A DNA stretch of 64,000 bases from Prado023 sp049688395 (GCA_049688395.1 JBAVKQ010000039.1:1-64000); one strand, 5' to 3'; shown: positions 1-9,445, counted from the first letter of the stretch. Translations and numbers: made by a program. Notes: generated by a model not told the origin, from the letters alone.

Positions 1-38
1 GCGAACGTGCCCGCACCTGGGCCTGACGCCCGCACGCG

Positions 39-70
39 CATGCCGGCGTGCGCGCATGCCGGCGTGCGCG
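39..70. repeat. 16-bp tandem repeat upstream of paiB-like gene
   Basis: Two perfect head-to-tail copies of CATGCCGGCGTGCGCG are followed by a degenerate third copy to about position 86. They lie just upstream of the PaiB-like start. No function is evident; slipped-strand variation in the 5' region is possible. Confidence 0.8.
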
Positions 71-122
71 CTTGCCGGCTTGGCGGCTGGCCGGCTTGGC
101 CGGCACAGGGGATGATCGGTGC

Positions 123-815
123 ATGTACGTGCCCAACCACTTCGCGATGTCGGCCGACCAGGTCGGCGAGCTGCTCACCGGCATCGGTGCCGCCGACCTG
201 GTCACCGCGCACGAGTCGGGCCTGGCCGCCACGTTCCTGCCCTTCCACTACGACGCGGAGATCGGCGAGCATGGGTCGCTGATCACCCACGTGGTTCGCA
301 ACAACAGCCAGGCCGTCGAGCCGGTCCTCGGCGAGGCGATGGTGATCGTGCACGGCGCCGAGCACTACGTCTCGCCGCGCTGGCTGCCCTCGCTGGCCGA
401 GCACGGTCAGGTGGTGCCCACCTGGAACTACGTCACGGTGCACGCCTACGGGCAGCTGATCGTCCACGACGACGCCGCGTGGACGGCCGACGCCGTGCGC
501 CGGCTGACGGCCGCGCACGAGAGCGAGTACAGCGTGGCCGACGTGCCCGCGGACTACCTCGAGCGGATGCTGCGGGCGATCGTCGGCATCGAGATCCGGC
601 TGAGTCGCGTCGAGGCGAAGGCGAAGATGAGCCAGAACAAGCGCCCCGAGGATGACCGCGGCATCGTCGAGGGGCTGCGCGGTGCGCCGTCCGGCGACGC
701 CGGTGCGGTGCTGACCGCCACCTGGATGGCGGCGCACTCCGTGCCCGCCGCCGATCGCCGCGCCGCGCTGCTGGACCAGGTGGCGCGCGCCCGCCCGCAC
801 ACCCCGAGGAGCTGA
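123..815 (+). CDS. paiB: PaiB-like FMN-binding negative regulator family protein
   Basis: The 230-residue product opens with MYVPNHF, the usual PaiB start, and carries the family blocks VPTWNYVTVHAYG near the middle and KMSQNKRPED near residue 170. The family adopts the split-barrel FMN-binding fold; Bacillus PaiB represses protease and sporulation genes, but most members have no assigned role, so a flavin-binding cytoplasmic protein is the safe statement. I chose the ATG at 123 because an in-frame extension to 48 runs through the tandem repeat and only the 123 start gives the conserved N terminus. The gene is free-standing; the next gene starts 142 bp later. Function is inferred from family only. 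Confidence 0.85.
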   Translation: MYVPNHFAMSADQVGELLTGIGAADLVTAHESGLAATFLPFHYDAEIGEHGSLITHVVRNNSQAVEPVLGEAMVIVHGAEHYVSPRWLPSLAEHGQVVPTWNYVTVHAYGQLIVHDDAAWTADAVRRLTAAHESEYSVADVPADYLERMLRAIVGIEIRLSRVEAKAKMSQNKRPEDDRGIVEGLRGAPSGDAGAVLTATWMAAHSVPAADRRAALLDQVARARPHTPRS

Positions 816-957
816 GCCTCCCGGGCGGACGCAGCCGGCAGCCCGGACTCCGCGCGACCGTCGAGGCAGGCGATGCGTCAGATGGCCCCAGCACCGAGAC
901 CGAGTCGCAGGCGGGTACCTCGTAGAGTGATGGGCACCGACACTCAGGGGCGATCCC

Positions 958-3243
958 ATGACCGTATCCGTGCGCTATCTGGACTCCACCCTCTCCCCGG
1001 CCGACCGGGTCGAGGACCTGCTCGGACGCATGACGCTGCCCGAGAAGGTCGGGCAGATGCTCCAGCTCGACGCCCAGGGGGATCTGACGGACCTGGTCGC
1101 GACGAAACTGGTCGGTTCGCTGCTGCACGCCTCGCCGGAGCGGATGCTCCGGGCGATCGACCTGGCGGCGCGCACCCGGCTGGGCATCCCCCTGCTCATG
1201 GCCGACGACGCGATCCACGGCCACTCCTTCTGGCCGGGGGCGACGATCTTCCCGACCCAGCTGGCGATGGCCTGCTCCTGGGACCCGGCCCTGGTCGAAC
1301 GGATGGCCCGGGCGGCCGCCGTCGAGGTGGCGGCGACCGGCCTGCACTGGACGTTCTCGCCGGTGCTGTGCATCACCCGGGACCTGCGGTGGGGTCGGGT
1401 CGGCGAGACGTTCGGCGAGGACCCCTTGCTCATCGGCGAGCTGGGCGCGGCCATGATCAGCGGCTACCAGGGAGCCGGACCGGCGGACCCGACCGGCATC
1501 CTGGCCTGCGCCAAGCACTTCGCGGGGTACTCCGAGACCCAGGGCGGACGCGACGCCAGCGAGGCCGACATCAGCCCACGCAAGCTGCGCTCGTGGTTCC
1601 TGCCGCCGTTCGAGCGCGCGGCACGTGCGGGGGCTCGGACCTTCATGCTGGGCTACCAGGCGATGGACGGCGTCCCGATCACCGCAAACCGGTGGCTGCT
1701 CAACGACGTGCTCAAGGGCGAGTGGGGCTTCACGGGGACGCTGGTGACCGACTGGGACGACGTCGGGCGCATGGTGTGGGAGCAGAAGGTCTGCGCCGAC
1801 CACGCGGAGGCCTCCGCAGTGGCGGTGCGGGCGGGCAACGACCTGGTCATGGCCACGCCCCAGTTCTTCGCCGGCGCGCAGGAGGCGGTCGCGCAGGGCC
1901 GGCTGGACGAGGCGGAGATCGACGCCGCGGTCCGCCGGATCCTGGGGCTGAAGTTCGAGCTGGGGCTCTTCGAGGACCCGCGCGGGCCCGACCCCGCGCG
2001 CCAGGCTGCGGTGATCGGGTGCTCCGCGCATGCCCAGCTCAACCTCGAGGTGGCTCGACGCTCGCTGGTCCTGCTGCACAACGACGGGACGCTGCCCCTG
2101 GCCGGTGGGCTGCGCGCCGGGGACGATGGGCGAGCCGTGGCCCCGGGACCCGCCCGCACGATCGCGGTCATCGGGCCCAACGCCGACGATCCCGGCGCAA
2201 CGCTCGGCGATTGGGCGGGGTCCTCGAACCAGGTCGACTGGATGCCTGACGGGCACCCGCGGGCGATGGTCCAGACCGTGCTCGACGGGTTCCGTGCGCT
2301 GGTCCCCGAGAACTGGACGCTCACGCACTCCCGAGGTGCCGACATCGAGGTGCTCGTGCCCGACCCGGCCGGCGCGACGTGGCATGACGGTGGGTCCAGA
2401 CCGCCGGTCTTCAGCCCTGCCCCCGTGGACGAGGAGCTCATGGCCCAGGCCCTCGCCGCGGCCGGGCGGGCCGACTACGTCGTGGCGGTCCTCGGCGACA
2501 CCATCGCGCTGACCGGCGAGACCCGTTCCACGGCCACCCTCGAGCTGCAGGGTGGGCAGGTCGCCCTCCTCGATGCGCTGGTGGCCACGGGCACCCCGGT
2601 GGTCGTGGTCCTGATCCACAGCAAGCCCTCGGTCCTGCCGCCCTGCGCCCTGGCCGCGCACGGGCTCATCGAGGCGTTCAACCCGGGCATGCGCGGCGGA
2701 CAGGCGATCGCCGAACTGGTGCTGGGCCTGATCGAGCCCAGTGGGCGCCTGCCCCTGTCGGTCCCCAGGCACGTCGGCCAGCAGCCCGTGTACTACAACC
2801 AGATCCGCGGCCAGCACGGTGAACGGTACGCGGACCTCACCCAGGAGCCCCAGTTCGCGTTCGGTGCGGGCCGCAGCTATACGACGGTCGAGTACGCCGA
2901 CCTGACCCTGGCCGAGACCGCCGTGTCCGCCGACGCCGCCATCCGGGCCCGCGTCACCCTGACCAACACCGGGACCCGGCCCGCGCTCGAGACGGTCCAG
3001 GCCTACATCAGCGACCTCGTGACCAGCGTGACCTGGGCCGACAAGGAGCTGAAGGCCTGGCGCCAGGTCGAGGTCTCGCCCGGGCAGTGCGTCACTGTCG
3101 AGATCGAGGTGCCCGCGCAGGCCTGCTCCCTGGTCACCGCCCAAGGCGCTCGAGTCGTCGAGCCGGGGCAGTTCGAGCTGCTCGTCGGTCCCAGCTCACG
3201 GGCAGCCGACCTGCTGCGCGCCACGTTCCAGATCGGGGGCTGA
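958..3243 (+). CDS. Glycoside hydrolase family 3 beta-glucosidase/beta-xylosidase-like enzyme
   Basis: This 761-residue protein has the GH3 layout: an N-terminal barrel with RWGRVGETFGEDP, the KHFAGY motif (Lys186) and the nucleophile motif VTDWDD with Asp265, then an alpha/beta sandwich (about 350-600) and a C-terminal fibronectin-III-like domain. There is no signal peptide, so it is probably cytoplasmic and acts on imported oligosaccharides, releasing terminal beta-linked glucose or xylose. It converges on the 1,151-residue GH94-like gene with only 9 bp between stop codons, and a LacI regulator lies beyond that gene, so the three likely form a sugar-use locus. Substrate cannot be told from sequence. 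Start ATG 958 is preceded by an AGGGG ribosome site. Confidence 0.93.
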   Translation: MTVSVRYLDSTLSPADRVEDLLGRMTLPEKVGQMLQLDAQGDLTDLVATKLVGSLLHASPERMLRAIDLAARTRLGIPLLMADDAIHGHSFWPGATIFPTQLAMACSWDPALVERMARAAAVEVAATGLHWTFSPVLCITRDLRWGRVGETFGEDPLLIGELGAAMISGYQGAGPADPTGILACAKHFAGYSETQGGRDASEADISPRKLRSWFLPPFERAARAGARTFMLGYQAMDGVPITANRWLLNDVLKGEWGFTGTLVTDWDDVGRMVWEQKVCADHAEASAVAVRAGNDLVMATPQFFAGAQEAVAQGRLDEAEIDAAVRRILGLKFELGLFEDPRGPDPARQAAVIGCSAHAQLNLEVARRSLVLLHNDGTLPLAGGLRAGDDGRAVAPGPARTIAVIGPNADDPGATLGDWAGSSNQVDWMPDGHPRAMVQTVLDGFRALVPENWTLTHSRGADIEVLVPDPAGATWHDGGSRPPVFSPAPVDEELMAQALAAAGRADYVVAVLGDTIALTGETRSTATLELQGGQVALLDALVATGTPVVVVLIHSKPSVLPPCALAAHGLIEAFNPGMRGGQAIAELVLGLIEPSGRLPLSVPRHVGQQPVYYNQIRGQHGERYADLTQEPQFAFGAGRSYTTVEYADLTLAETAVSADAAIRARVTLTNTGTRPALETVQAYISDLVTSVTWADKELKAWRQVEVSPGQCVTVEIEVPAQACSLVTAQGARVVEPGQFELLVGPSSRAADLLRATFQIGG

Positions 3244-3252
3244 GCTCCCCGG

Positions 3253-6200
3253 TCAGTGGCGGGCCGGCACCCGAACCTCGATCCGGTCGACCTCGCCGCG
3301 GCGCTGGAAGACGCTGGCACTGAGCTCAGCGCCGATCCGAGCTCCCGGACAGTCCACGACGCTGCCGTCGGCCAGGCGCACCGCCACGCTCGAGGACTGC
3401 GCCAGGTGGTAGACGACCGGGACCTGGCAGAACGTGAAGGCCAGGCAACCGGCGCTCAGCTCCACCTGTCCGGCGTTGCCCAGGACGTCGGTGTAATCGA
3501 AGGTCACCGGCGCGCTGAGCCACTCACTGGACCGCAGCTGGATCGGGGCGAAGCCGATCTGGCCCGCCTCGACGCGCAGGCCCAGCTCACCCAGACGGGT
3601 GAGCACCTCCTCCTTGACCTGTCCGGTCATGCCCGGCTGGCGTGCACCGTGCCCGGCCGGAGTGTGCGAGTAGGGGTCGATCGGGAACGCCCCGTAGACG
3701 CTCGCCGGCTTCGCGTACCCCAGGCCGGCGCGCACGTCCTCGTAGGCCCGCGCCAGCGCCTGAACCGTCTCCGCGGATTCACCGTCGGCTACGGCCCGTT
3801 CGAGGGTCTCCTGAACCGACAGCAGCAGCTTGGACACCATGTGCCAGTAGATGCTGCCCAGGCCCTCGTAGGCGAAGAAGGACCCGGACCGGCCGGTGAA
3901 CTCCGAATGGGTGAAGACCTCCTCGAAGATCGACAGCAGCTCAGCCCGGTCGGTGGCCACCAGCGCCTCGAGGTGTGGCGCATCGGCCAGTCGGTCCAGG
4001 GCTGCCTCGACGTCGCGCGCGTTGCGGATCGGGGCCGCGAAATGCAGGTCACCGTGCACATCGCGCACCAGCACGCTGCGATCCCCGGCCGCGACGAGGG
4101 CCGCGATCAGCGGGCACCGGTCGGCCCGGGACGCCGGGATCCGGTTGCGATCCACGAAGCCCGCCAGGTCCTTGTCCGGGTAGAGCAGGTAGCTGTGCTG
4201 ATCTGCGCGGTACAGCCGGCTGTTGCGCAACCCGGCGAGCAGGGCCAGGGACCCCTGGGCATCCAACTGACCGCTGCCCAGCACCGCAACCTGCCCCTCG
4301 AGCATCTCCGGCAGCCGCCGGATCGCCGCAGCACCGTCGGTGAGCTCCAGGATGTTGTAGGAGTGGAACAGGCAGTCCGAGCGGCGATTGGCCGCCAGGC
4401 TGGCCTGCACGTAGGAACCCACCAGCGCCAGCAGCCCCTGGATCCGGACGCCGGAGACCTCGGCGTGCCGGCCCGTGAAGCCGGCGTAGACCCGCGCCCG
4501 GTAGGCACCCCCAGCGGAGCCGAGCGCATCCATGAACCTGCGCCTCGCACTGTCCGAGAAGCCGCCGTCCAGGTGCGGTCGATGCGCCTCGAGGGCACCG
4601 GACACAGCGTCGATCAGCTCGGCCAGTTCTTCGGTGACGCGCACGTCGTCGGTGAGCAGGCTCGCCGCGAACTCGACGTAGCGCCGCAGCTGGGCCAAGG
4701 TCACCACCGAGAGCCCGCTGCCGACGAGGGCGTTGTTGGCGTCGTTCCACTCCGGGCGCTGGGTGTTCATCCAGATCCCCCCGTCCGGCACGAGGTTCAC
4801 GACCTTGGCCAGCAGCAGCAGGAGCAGCTTCTCGGCCAGGGTCACGCGTACCAGGTCACCGTTCGGCCCGTGCACCAGCCGCCCGTCGGCACCGGAACGT
4901 GCCACGCGCGCCGCGATCCGCGCCGCGTGGTCGGCATCGAAGCTGATGGTCTCGTAGGGGTCCTCGAGCACCTCGGCGTACGGGGCGATCCGGTAGGGCA
5001 CGTCGGCGTGGGTGAGGATCTCGGCACCCGTCAGCTCCTCGAGCCGTCCGGGATGGAACCGGCGGGAGGTCTCAAGGAGCCGGAGCAGGTAGATGATCTG
5101 GTGATCACTCCAGTAGCCGATGTTGGCCCAGGGATTGTCGGGCTCGGGGACCTCCCAGTCGATACCGGCGCGCGAGATCCGGTAGGGGTTGTACCCATCA
5201 GCGGTGGTCGCATCCAGGAACACCGCGATCATCGACTCGACGTACTCCGGGAAGGACCACGCCAGGGCCTCCCAGTTCTGGAAGATGTCGCGCCAGTTGC
5301 CCTCGAAGCTCAACCGCGGATCGCCGTGCGCATCGCGCAGGGCGATCTCGAACGTGTTCCACGGCCGGGAGGGATCGCCGTGCCGGCGGCTGAACGTCAG
5401 CGGCAGGTACTCCATCGCCAGGCGCATCAGGTCGGGATCGCGGCTGACGCGGGCTCGGTCGACCACCTCCCAGGTGCTCAGAGTCGCCGGCAGGGCGGTG
5501 AGCAGGTCAGCGCAGCGGCCCAGCGCTGTCGGGCTGCGCTGCTCCACGAAGGACCGGAAGTCCGCGGAGCCGACCCGATACCCCTGCACCGGCACACCAC
5601 CGCGCATCACGTTGAACAGGACGTTCGCACTGTGGTGCGCGGTCGCCAGCTCCTCACCGGTGGTCTGCAGGCCATCGGCGCAGGCCACGATCCCTTCGAG
5701 GTCCGAGCGGCTGGCACGCACGTCGGCCGCCAGGAGCAGCCCCGCCTCCTCGGGCCGGGTCAGCAGGTCGCGCAGGGCCACGACGTCGGCGGCATCCTGC
5801 TCCACATCCCCGACGATGCGCCACGTCCGCGCCGCGCCGGGCCCGAGGCGCAGACGGGCATGGACCAGGTAGGCGCCACGCAGGCCCCGGACATCGCGCT
5901 CGGGTCGCACCGAACCGCCACGCCTGAACGCCGCCACCTGGCTGGTGGACACCAGGTGCTCGACCTGGTCGAGGCCGACCTGCCAGGCCACGTTGGCGTG
6001 CAGGGACTCACTCGGCTCGGCGAGGTCGGTCAGCCGCGAGCTGAGCGCGAAGATCCCCAGGCCGGTCTGTTCGTCGAGCTCGGCGCGCTTGTAGGCATCC
6101 AGCAGGTTGCTCAGGCGGTTCTGGACCGCCACGTCCACCCCGGCCGGCAGCAGGTTGACCAGTCCGTCGAGCAGCTCGAGGTCGCAGGGCTCGGTGCCGG

Positions 6201-6708
6201 CGTGGCTCAGGGTGCACGTCCGCACGATGCCGAACCGGCTGCCGGTCTGCCAACGGACCTGCAGGGTCAGGCCCAGGTCCGCCCGGGCCTCCTCGAAGAC
6301 GAGCGTGGCGCCCAGGGCGTCCTTGTAGATCGTGCGGGCGAGCTGGCCACCGGACTGGATCGCCGGCGAGAACGGCTCCCACAGGACCGACGCACCGTTG
6401 GCCGGGGTGACCCGGATCAGGCTCAGCCCACCGGTGCGCCCGGCGCTCTCGCTGACCTTGTCATCGGTGTAGTAGGGGAACAGCGCGCAGTCCGGCCGGA
6501 CTCGCCCCGCGGTCAGCCCGCCGGTGCTGGACACGAACAACCACGGGTCGCCGGCGCCGACGACGGTCATGAAGAACGCCGGGCGCTGGTCGTAGTCGTC
6601 GATCCGGTAGAACCGCCGCCCGAGGAGGTCGGTGAACCCTTCGGTCACCCCCTCGGTGGCGGCTGCGCCGGACGCGGTCTCGCGGTGGTCGCTGATGTCT
6701 CCGAGCAT
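3253..6708 (-). CDS. Large (alpha/alpha)6-type glycoside-active protein, cellobiose-phosphorylase-like (GH94-clan candidate)
   Basis: The 1,151-residue product has no signal peptide. Its N-terminal third (YRIDDYDQRPAFFMT, ALFPYYTDDK, LWEPFSP) resembles the beta-sandwich part of large GH94-related proteins, and the middle holds RPEWNDANNAL around residue 660, which resembles the catalytic-Asp WND block of inverting cellobiose/chitobiose phosphorylases. I therefore infer an (alpha/alpha)6-barrel enzyme that phosphorolyses or hydrolyses beta-glucans. At about 1,150 residues it is longer than classical GH94 enzymes (about 800) and closer to GH149/GH161-sized proteins. A strong AGGAGG (6717-6722, minus strand) precedes the ATG. 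Upstream palindromes at 6755 and 6776 suggest LacI-type control. Family membership is inference; no activity is claimed. Confidence 0.6.
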   Translation of the reverse strand: MLGDISDHRETASGAAATEGVTEGFTDLLGRRFYRIDDYDQRPAFFMTVVGAGDPWLFVSSTGGLTAGRVRPDCALFPYYTDDKVSESAGRTGGLSLIRVTPANGASVLWEPFSPAIQSGGQLARTIYKDALGATLVFEEARADLGLTLQVRWQTGSRFGIVRTCTLSHAGTEPCDLELLDGLVNLLPAGVDVAVQNRLSNLLDAYKRAELDEQTGLGIFALSSRLTDLAEPSESLHANVAWQVGLDQVEHLVSTSQVAAFRRGGSVRPERDVRGLRGAYLVHARLRLGPGAARTWRIVGDVEQDAADVVALRDLLTRPEEAGLLLAADVRASRSDLEGIVACADGLQTTGEELATAHHSANVLFNVMRGGVPVQGYRVGSADFRSFVEQRSPTALGRCADLLTALPATLSTWEVVDRARVSRDPDLMRLAMEYLPLTFSRRHGDPSRPWNTFEIALRDAHGDPRLSFEGNWRDIFQNWEALAWSFPEYVESMIAVFLDATTADGYNPYRISRAGIDWEVPEPDNPWANIGYWSDHQIIYLLRLLETSRRFHPGRLEELTGAEILTHADVPYRIAPYAEVLEDPYETISFDADHAARIAARVARSGADGRLVHGPNGDLVRVTLAEKLLLLLLAKVVNLVPDGGIWMNTQRPEWNDANNALVGSGLSVVTLAQLRRYVEFAASLLTDDVRVTEELAELIDAVSGALEAHRPHLDGGFSDSARRRFMDALGSAGGAYRARVYAGFTGRHAEVSGVRIQGLLALVGSYVQASLAANRRSDCLFHSYNILELTDGAAAIRRLPEMLEGQVAVLGSGQLDAQGSLALLAGLRNSRLYRADQHSYLLYPDKDLAGFVDRNRIPASRADRCPLIAALVAAGDRSVLVRDVHGDLHFAAPIRNARDVEAALDRLADAPHLEALVATDRAELLSIFEEVFTHSEFTGRSGSFFAYEGLGSIYWHMVSKLLLSVQETLERAVADGESAETVQALARAYEDVRAGLGYAKPASVYGAFPIDPYSHTPAGHGARQPGMTGQVKEEVLTRLGELGLRVEAGQIGFAPIQLRSSEWLSAPVTFDYTDVLGNAGQVELSAGCLAFTFCQVPVVYHLAQSSSVAVRLADGSVVDCPGARIGAELSASVFQRRGEVDRIEVRVPARH

Positions 6709-6754
6709 TGCGGTAGCCTCCTGCGGGTCGTGCCGCGCTCCCGCTCATGGCACA

Positions 6755-6766
6755 GAGAGCGCTCTC
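6755..6766. promoter_or_regulatory. Probable LacI-family operator
   Basis: GAGAGCGCTCTC is a perfect 12-bp palindrome with a central CG, the form of LacI/CebR operators (CebR-type core GAGCGCTC). It lies 47 bp upstream of the GH94-like start, in the divergent interval between that gene and the LacI gene. Control of either gene by the adjacent LacI protein is inferred from position and symmetry. Confidence 0.7.
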
Positions 6767-6775
6767 CCCGCACGA

Positions 6776-6790
6776 TGTCACAATGTGACA
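6776..6790. promoter_or_regulatory. Second palindrome (TGTCACA-A-TGTGACA) in sugar-locus control region
   Basis: Two 7-bp arms invert around a single base. The half-site TGTGA...TCACA resembles CRP/FNR-family sites, which would fit carbon-source control. A TTGACA hexamer (6808-6813, plus strand) lies 17 bp further on. Whether this is a CRP-like site or a second operator is not decidable by eye. Confidence 0.5.
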
Positions 6791-6822
6791 ACGGCGCGCA
6801 AGAGCCCTTGACAAACGGCTGC

Positions 6823-6975
6823 GGATGGGTCGACGATCTGGGCAACTTCGAGTGGGCGCACGGCTACGCCAAGCGCTTCGGGCTGATCCATGTGGACTAC
6901 GACACGCTCGAGCGCACACCCAAGGACAGCGCTGCGGTCTACTCCTCGATCGCCAAAGGCAACGGACTACCATGA
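6823..6975 (+). pseudogene. 3'-terminal relic of a GH1 beta-glucosidase
   Basis: About 50 codons ending at a TGA (6973-6975) read NFEWAHGYAKRFGLIHVDYD followed by RTPKDSA, which is the conserved C-terminal block of family 1 beta-glucosidases (DNFEWA..GY..RFGL..VDY...RTPK.S). Nothing of the remaining roughly 400 residues is present upstream; the sequence turns into the divergent control region. The relic is 45 bp before the lacI-type start, so the ancestral order was probably GH1 gene then regulator, with most of the GH1 gene lost by deletion. Confidence 0.85.
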
Positions 6976-7020
6976 CCCACGTGTGGGGCAGGCCAGGATC
7001 ACGACGCTCGGGAGTCGCTC

Positions 7021-8076
7021 GTGCGTGAGGCGGAACCGCCCCAGCCACGTCCCAACCTCGAGGACGTGGCTGAGCGTGCTGGCGTGTCGCGCGCCACGGC
7101 CTCCCGGGTGGTCAACGGTCAGTCGACGGTCGCCGAGGACCTGCGGCGTCGGGTGCAGTCGGCGGTCGACGATCTGGGCTACGTGCCCAACCAGGCCGCC
7201 CGCGCGCTGATGACTCGGCGTACCAACGCGGTGGCACTGCTGGCGGCCGAACCGGCGGCCCGGGTGTTCGCCGACCCCTACTTCAGCGCCATCGTGCGTG
7301 GGGTCAGCATGGAGATCAACCGTGCGGAACTGCAACTGGTCCTGCTCATGGCGCAGGGGCCCGAGGACCTCGAGCGGGTGACGCGGTTCCTGCGGGCATC
7401 ACCAGTGGATGGGGTGCTGCTGATCTCCGGACACGCCGGGGACCAGCTGGCCACCGAGCTCGAGGCCCTGTCCATCCCCTACGTCGTCGGCGGGCGCCCT
7501 GCGCAGCCCGACGCTCGGACCCCCTTCGTCGACATCGACAACACCCTGGGCGCCCAACTGGCCGCCCGCCACCTGTTGTCGATCGGACGGCGCAGGATCG
7601 GCACCGTGACCGGTCCACTGGACATGTCCGCCGGCGTCGACCGACTCGCGGGCTTCCGCGCCGCCATGGGTTCGCGCTTCGCCGCGGATCTGGTAGAGCC
7701 CGGGGACTTCACCCAGGTCGGCGGCGAGGCGGCCACCACCCGCATCCTGCAGCGCAACCCGCACGTGGACGGGCTGTTCGCCGCCTCGGACCTGATGGCC
7801 GTGGGTGCCTTGAACGCGCTGCGCAAGGCAGGTCGGCGAGTGCCCGAGGACGTCGCCCTGGTCGGCTACGACGACAACGAGTTCGCGCGCACCGCGCAAC
7901 CGCCGCTGACCACCATCCGCCAGGACATCATCCTTCAGGGGCGCGTCATGGTCCGGCTGTACCTGGAGATCAACCGCCCGGACATCGAGGTCGCGCGCGA
8001 ACCGGGCGTCCCGGACCTCTACGGGCTCGAGCATGTGTCGCTGCCGGTCTCCCTGGTGGTCCGCGACTCTGCGTGA
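7021..8076 (+). CDS. LacI-family transcriptional regulator
   Basis: A 351-residue regulator. Residues about 13-60 form the LacI helix-turn-helix and hinge (EDVAERAGVSRATASRVVNG, then VPNQAARAL), followed by a periplasmic-binding-protein-like sensor domain ending in VGYDDNEFARTAQPPLTTIR, a LacI signature. The inducer is probably an oligosaccharide handled by the neighbouring GH3 and GH94-like enzymes. Start GTG 7021 gives the expected short leader before the helix-turn-helix. Candidate operators lie at 6755-6790. The gene sits directly behind the GH1 relic, which supports a beta-glucoside ligand, though this is inference. Confidence 0.93.
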   Translation: MREAEPPQPRPNLEDVAERAGVSRATASRVVNGQSTVAEDLRRRVQSAVDDLGYVPNQAARALMTRRTNAVALLAAEPAARVFADPYFSAIVRGVSMEINRAELQLVLLMAQGPEDLERVTRFLRASPVDGVLLISGHAGDQLATELEALSIPYVVGGRPAQPDARTPFVDIDNTLGAQLAARHLLSIGRRRIGTVTGPLDMSAGVDRLAGFRAAMGSRFAADLVEPGDFTQVGGEAATTRILQRNPHVDGLFAASDLMAVGALNALRKAGRRVPEDVALVGYDDNEFARTAQPPLTTIRQDIILQGRVMVRLYLEINRPDIEVAREPGVPDLYGLEHVSLPVSLVVRDSA

Positions 8077-8166
8077 GGCCGGGCCGACCCGGCGTCGTCC
8101 GCGGACACGGCCCGCGGGCAACCGGGACCCGATCCGCCCGGGCGCGCGGGGTGGGACAATGCGCGG

Positions 8167-9381
8167 ATGCGCCCGATCCTGCAGTCCGCCAAGCTCAAGC
8201 ACGTCCGCTACGACGTCCGCGGCCCGATCCTCGTGGAGGCCCACCGGCTCGAGGCGGCCGGGCACAAGGTGATGAAGCTCAACATCGGCAACCCGGCGCC
8301 CTTCGGGTTCGAGGCGCCGGAGTCGATCCTCGTGGACATGATCGAGCACCTGCCCGAGTCCCAGGGCTACTCGGACTCGCGGGGCATCTACGAGGCCCGC
8401 ACCGCGATCGCGCAGTTCTACCAGGGCGAGGGCCTGGCGGACGTGACCGTCGAGGACGTCTTCATCGGCAACGGGGTCAGCGAGATGATCTCGATGACGC
8501 TGCAGGCGCTGATCGACGACGGCGACGAGGTCCTGGTCCCCGCACCGGACTACCCGCTGTGGACCGCCGCGGTCACGCTTTCCGGCGGCCGGGCGGTGCA
8601 CTACCTCTGCGACGAGACCGACGGCTGGAATCCGAACCTCGAGGACATCGAGGCGCGGCTCACCGATCGCACGAAGGCGCTGGTCCTGATCAACCCGAAC
8701 AACCCCACGGGTGCGGTGTACAGCGCGCAGATCGTTGCGGGCTTCGTGGACCTGGCCCGTCGCCATGGGCTGGTCCTGATGGCCGACGAGATCTACGAGA
8801 AGATCCTCTACGACGGTGCCCAGCACGTGCATGCGGCCAGCTACGCCGACGACATCGTGTGCCTGACCTACAGCGGGCTGTCCAAGGCCTACCGGGTGGC
8901 CGGGTTCCGCAGCGGGTGGGTCGTGGTCAGCGGCGCCAAGCACCTGGCCGGCGACTTCCTCGAGGGCCTGACCCTGCTGGCCAACATGCGCATGTGCGCC
9001 AACGTGCCCGCCCAGCACGCGATCCAGACCGCACTCGGTGGCCACCAGAGCATCAACGAGCTGATCCTGCCCGGCGGCCGGCTGCTGGCCCAGCGTGACC
9101 TGGCCCACGAGTTGCTCACCGCGATCCCCGGGGTCAGTTGCGTGAAGCCGCGCGGCGCGCTGTACCTGTTCCCCCGGCTGGACCCGGAGGTCTACCCGAT
9201 CAGCGACGATCAGGCGTTCGTGATCGACCTGCTGCGCGAGACGCACATCCTGATCACCAACGGCACCGGCTTCAACTGGCCCACCCCGGACCACGTCCGG
9301 ATCGTCACGCTGCCCGACGTGGAGGATCTGCGCGACGCGATCACGCGCATCGCCGGCTTCCTGGAGACGCGCCGCGGCTGA
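8167..9381 (+). CDS. alaA: AlaA-type PLP-dependent aminotransferase (glutamate-pyruvate type)
   Basis: The 404-residue protein is a class I/II fold-type-I aminotransferase. It has the N-terminal block KLNIGNPAPFGF, the PLP-contact sequence INPNNPTGAVYS, the ADEIYEKILYD block and the Schiff-base lysine in YSGLSKAYRVAGFRSGW (Lys240). Length and motifs match the AlaA subgroup, which makes alanine from pyruvate and glutamate. It is cytoplasmic and probably homodimeric. The gene starts 90 bp after the regulator and is followed 64 bp later by the HhH-GPD gene; a shared transcript is possible. Substrate assignment rests on subgroup resemblance. Confidence 0.88.
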   Translation: MRPILQSAKLKHVRYDVRGPILVEAHRLEAAGHKVMKLNIGNPAPFGFEAPESILVDMIEHLPESQGYSDSRGIYEARTAIAQFYQGEGLADVTVEDVFIGNGVSEMISMTLQALIDDGDEVLVPAPDYPLWTAAVTLSGGRAVHYLCDETDGWNPNLEDIEARLTDRTKALVLINPNNPTGAVYSAQIVAGFVDLARRHGLVLMADEIYEKILYDGAQHVHAASYADDIVCLTYSGLSKAYRVAGFRSGWVVVSGAKHLAGDFLEGLTLLANMRMCANVPAQHAIQTALGGHQSINELILPGGRLLAQRDLAHELLTAIPGVSCVKPRGALYLFPRLDPEVYPISDDQAFVIDLLRETHILITNGTGFNWPTPDHVRIVTLPDVEDLRDAITRIAGFLETRRG

Positions 9382-9445
9382 GGCGCCGAGCGGGCGGGTG
9401 TGCCACGAGCGGGCACGGCCCAGATGCGCGTGAGACGATCCGGCG

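Noticed and set aside
433..3144. Long minus-strand open frame (903 codons) opposite the GH3 gene
   Set aside because: Antisense shadow typical of high-GC DNA; the plus strand carries a complete GH3 enzyme with all motifs.
3256..6822. Long plus-strand open frame opposite the GH94-like gene
   Set aside because: Composition is shadow-like; only its last 50 codons (GH1 relic) show real homology.
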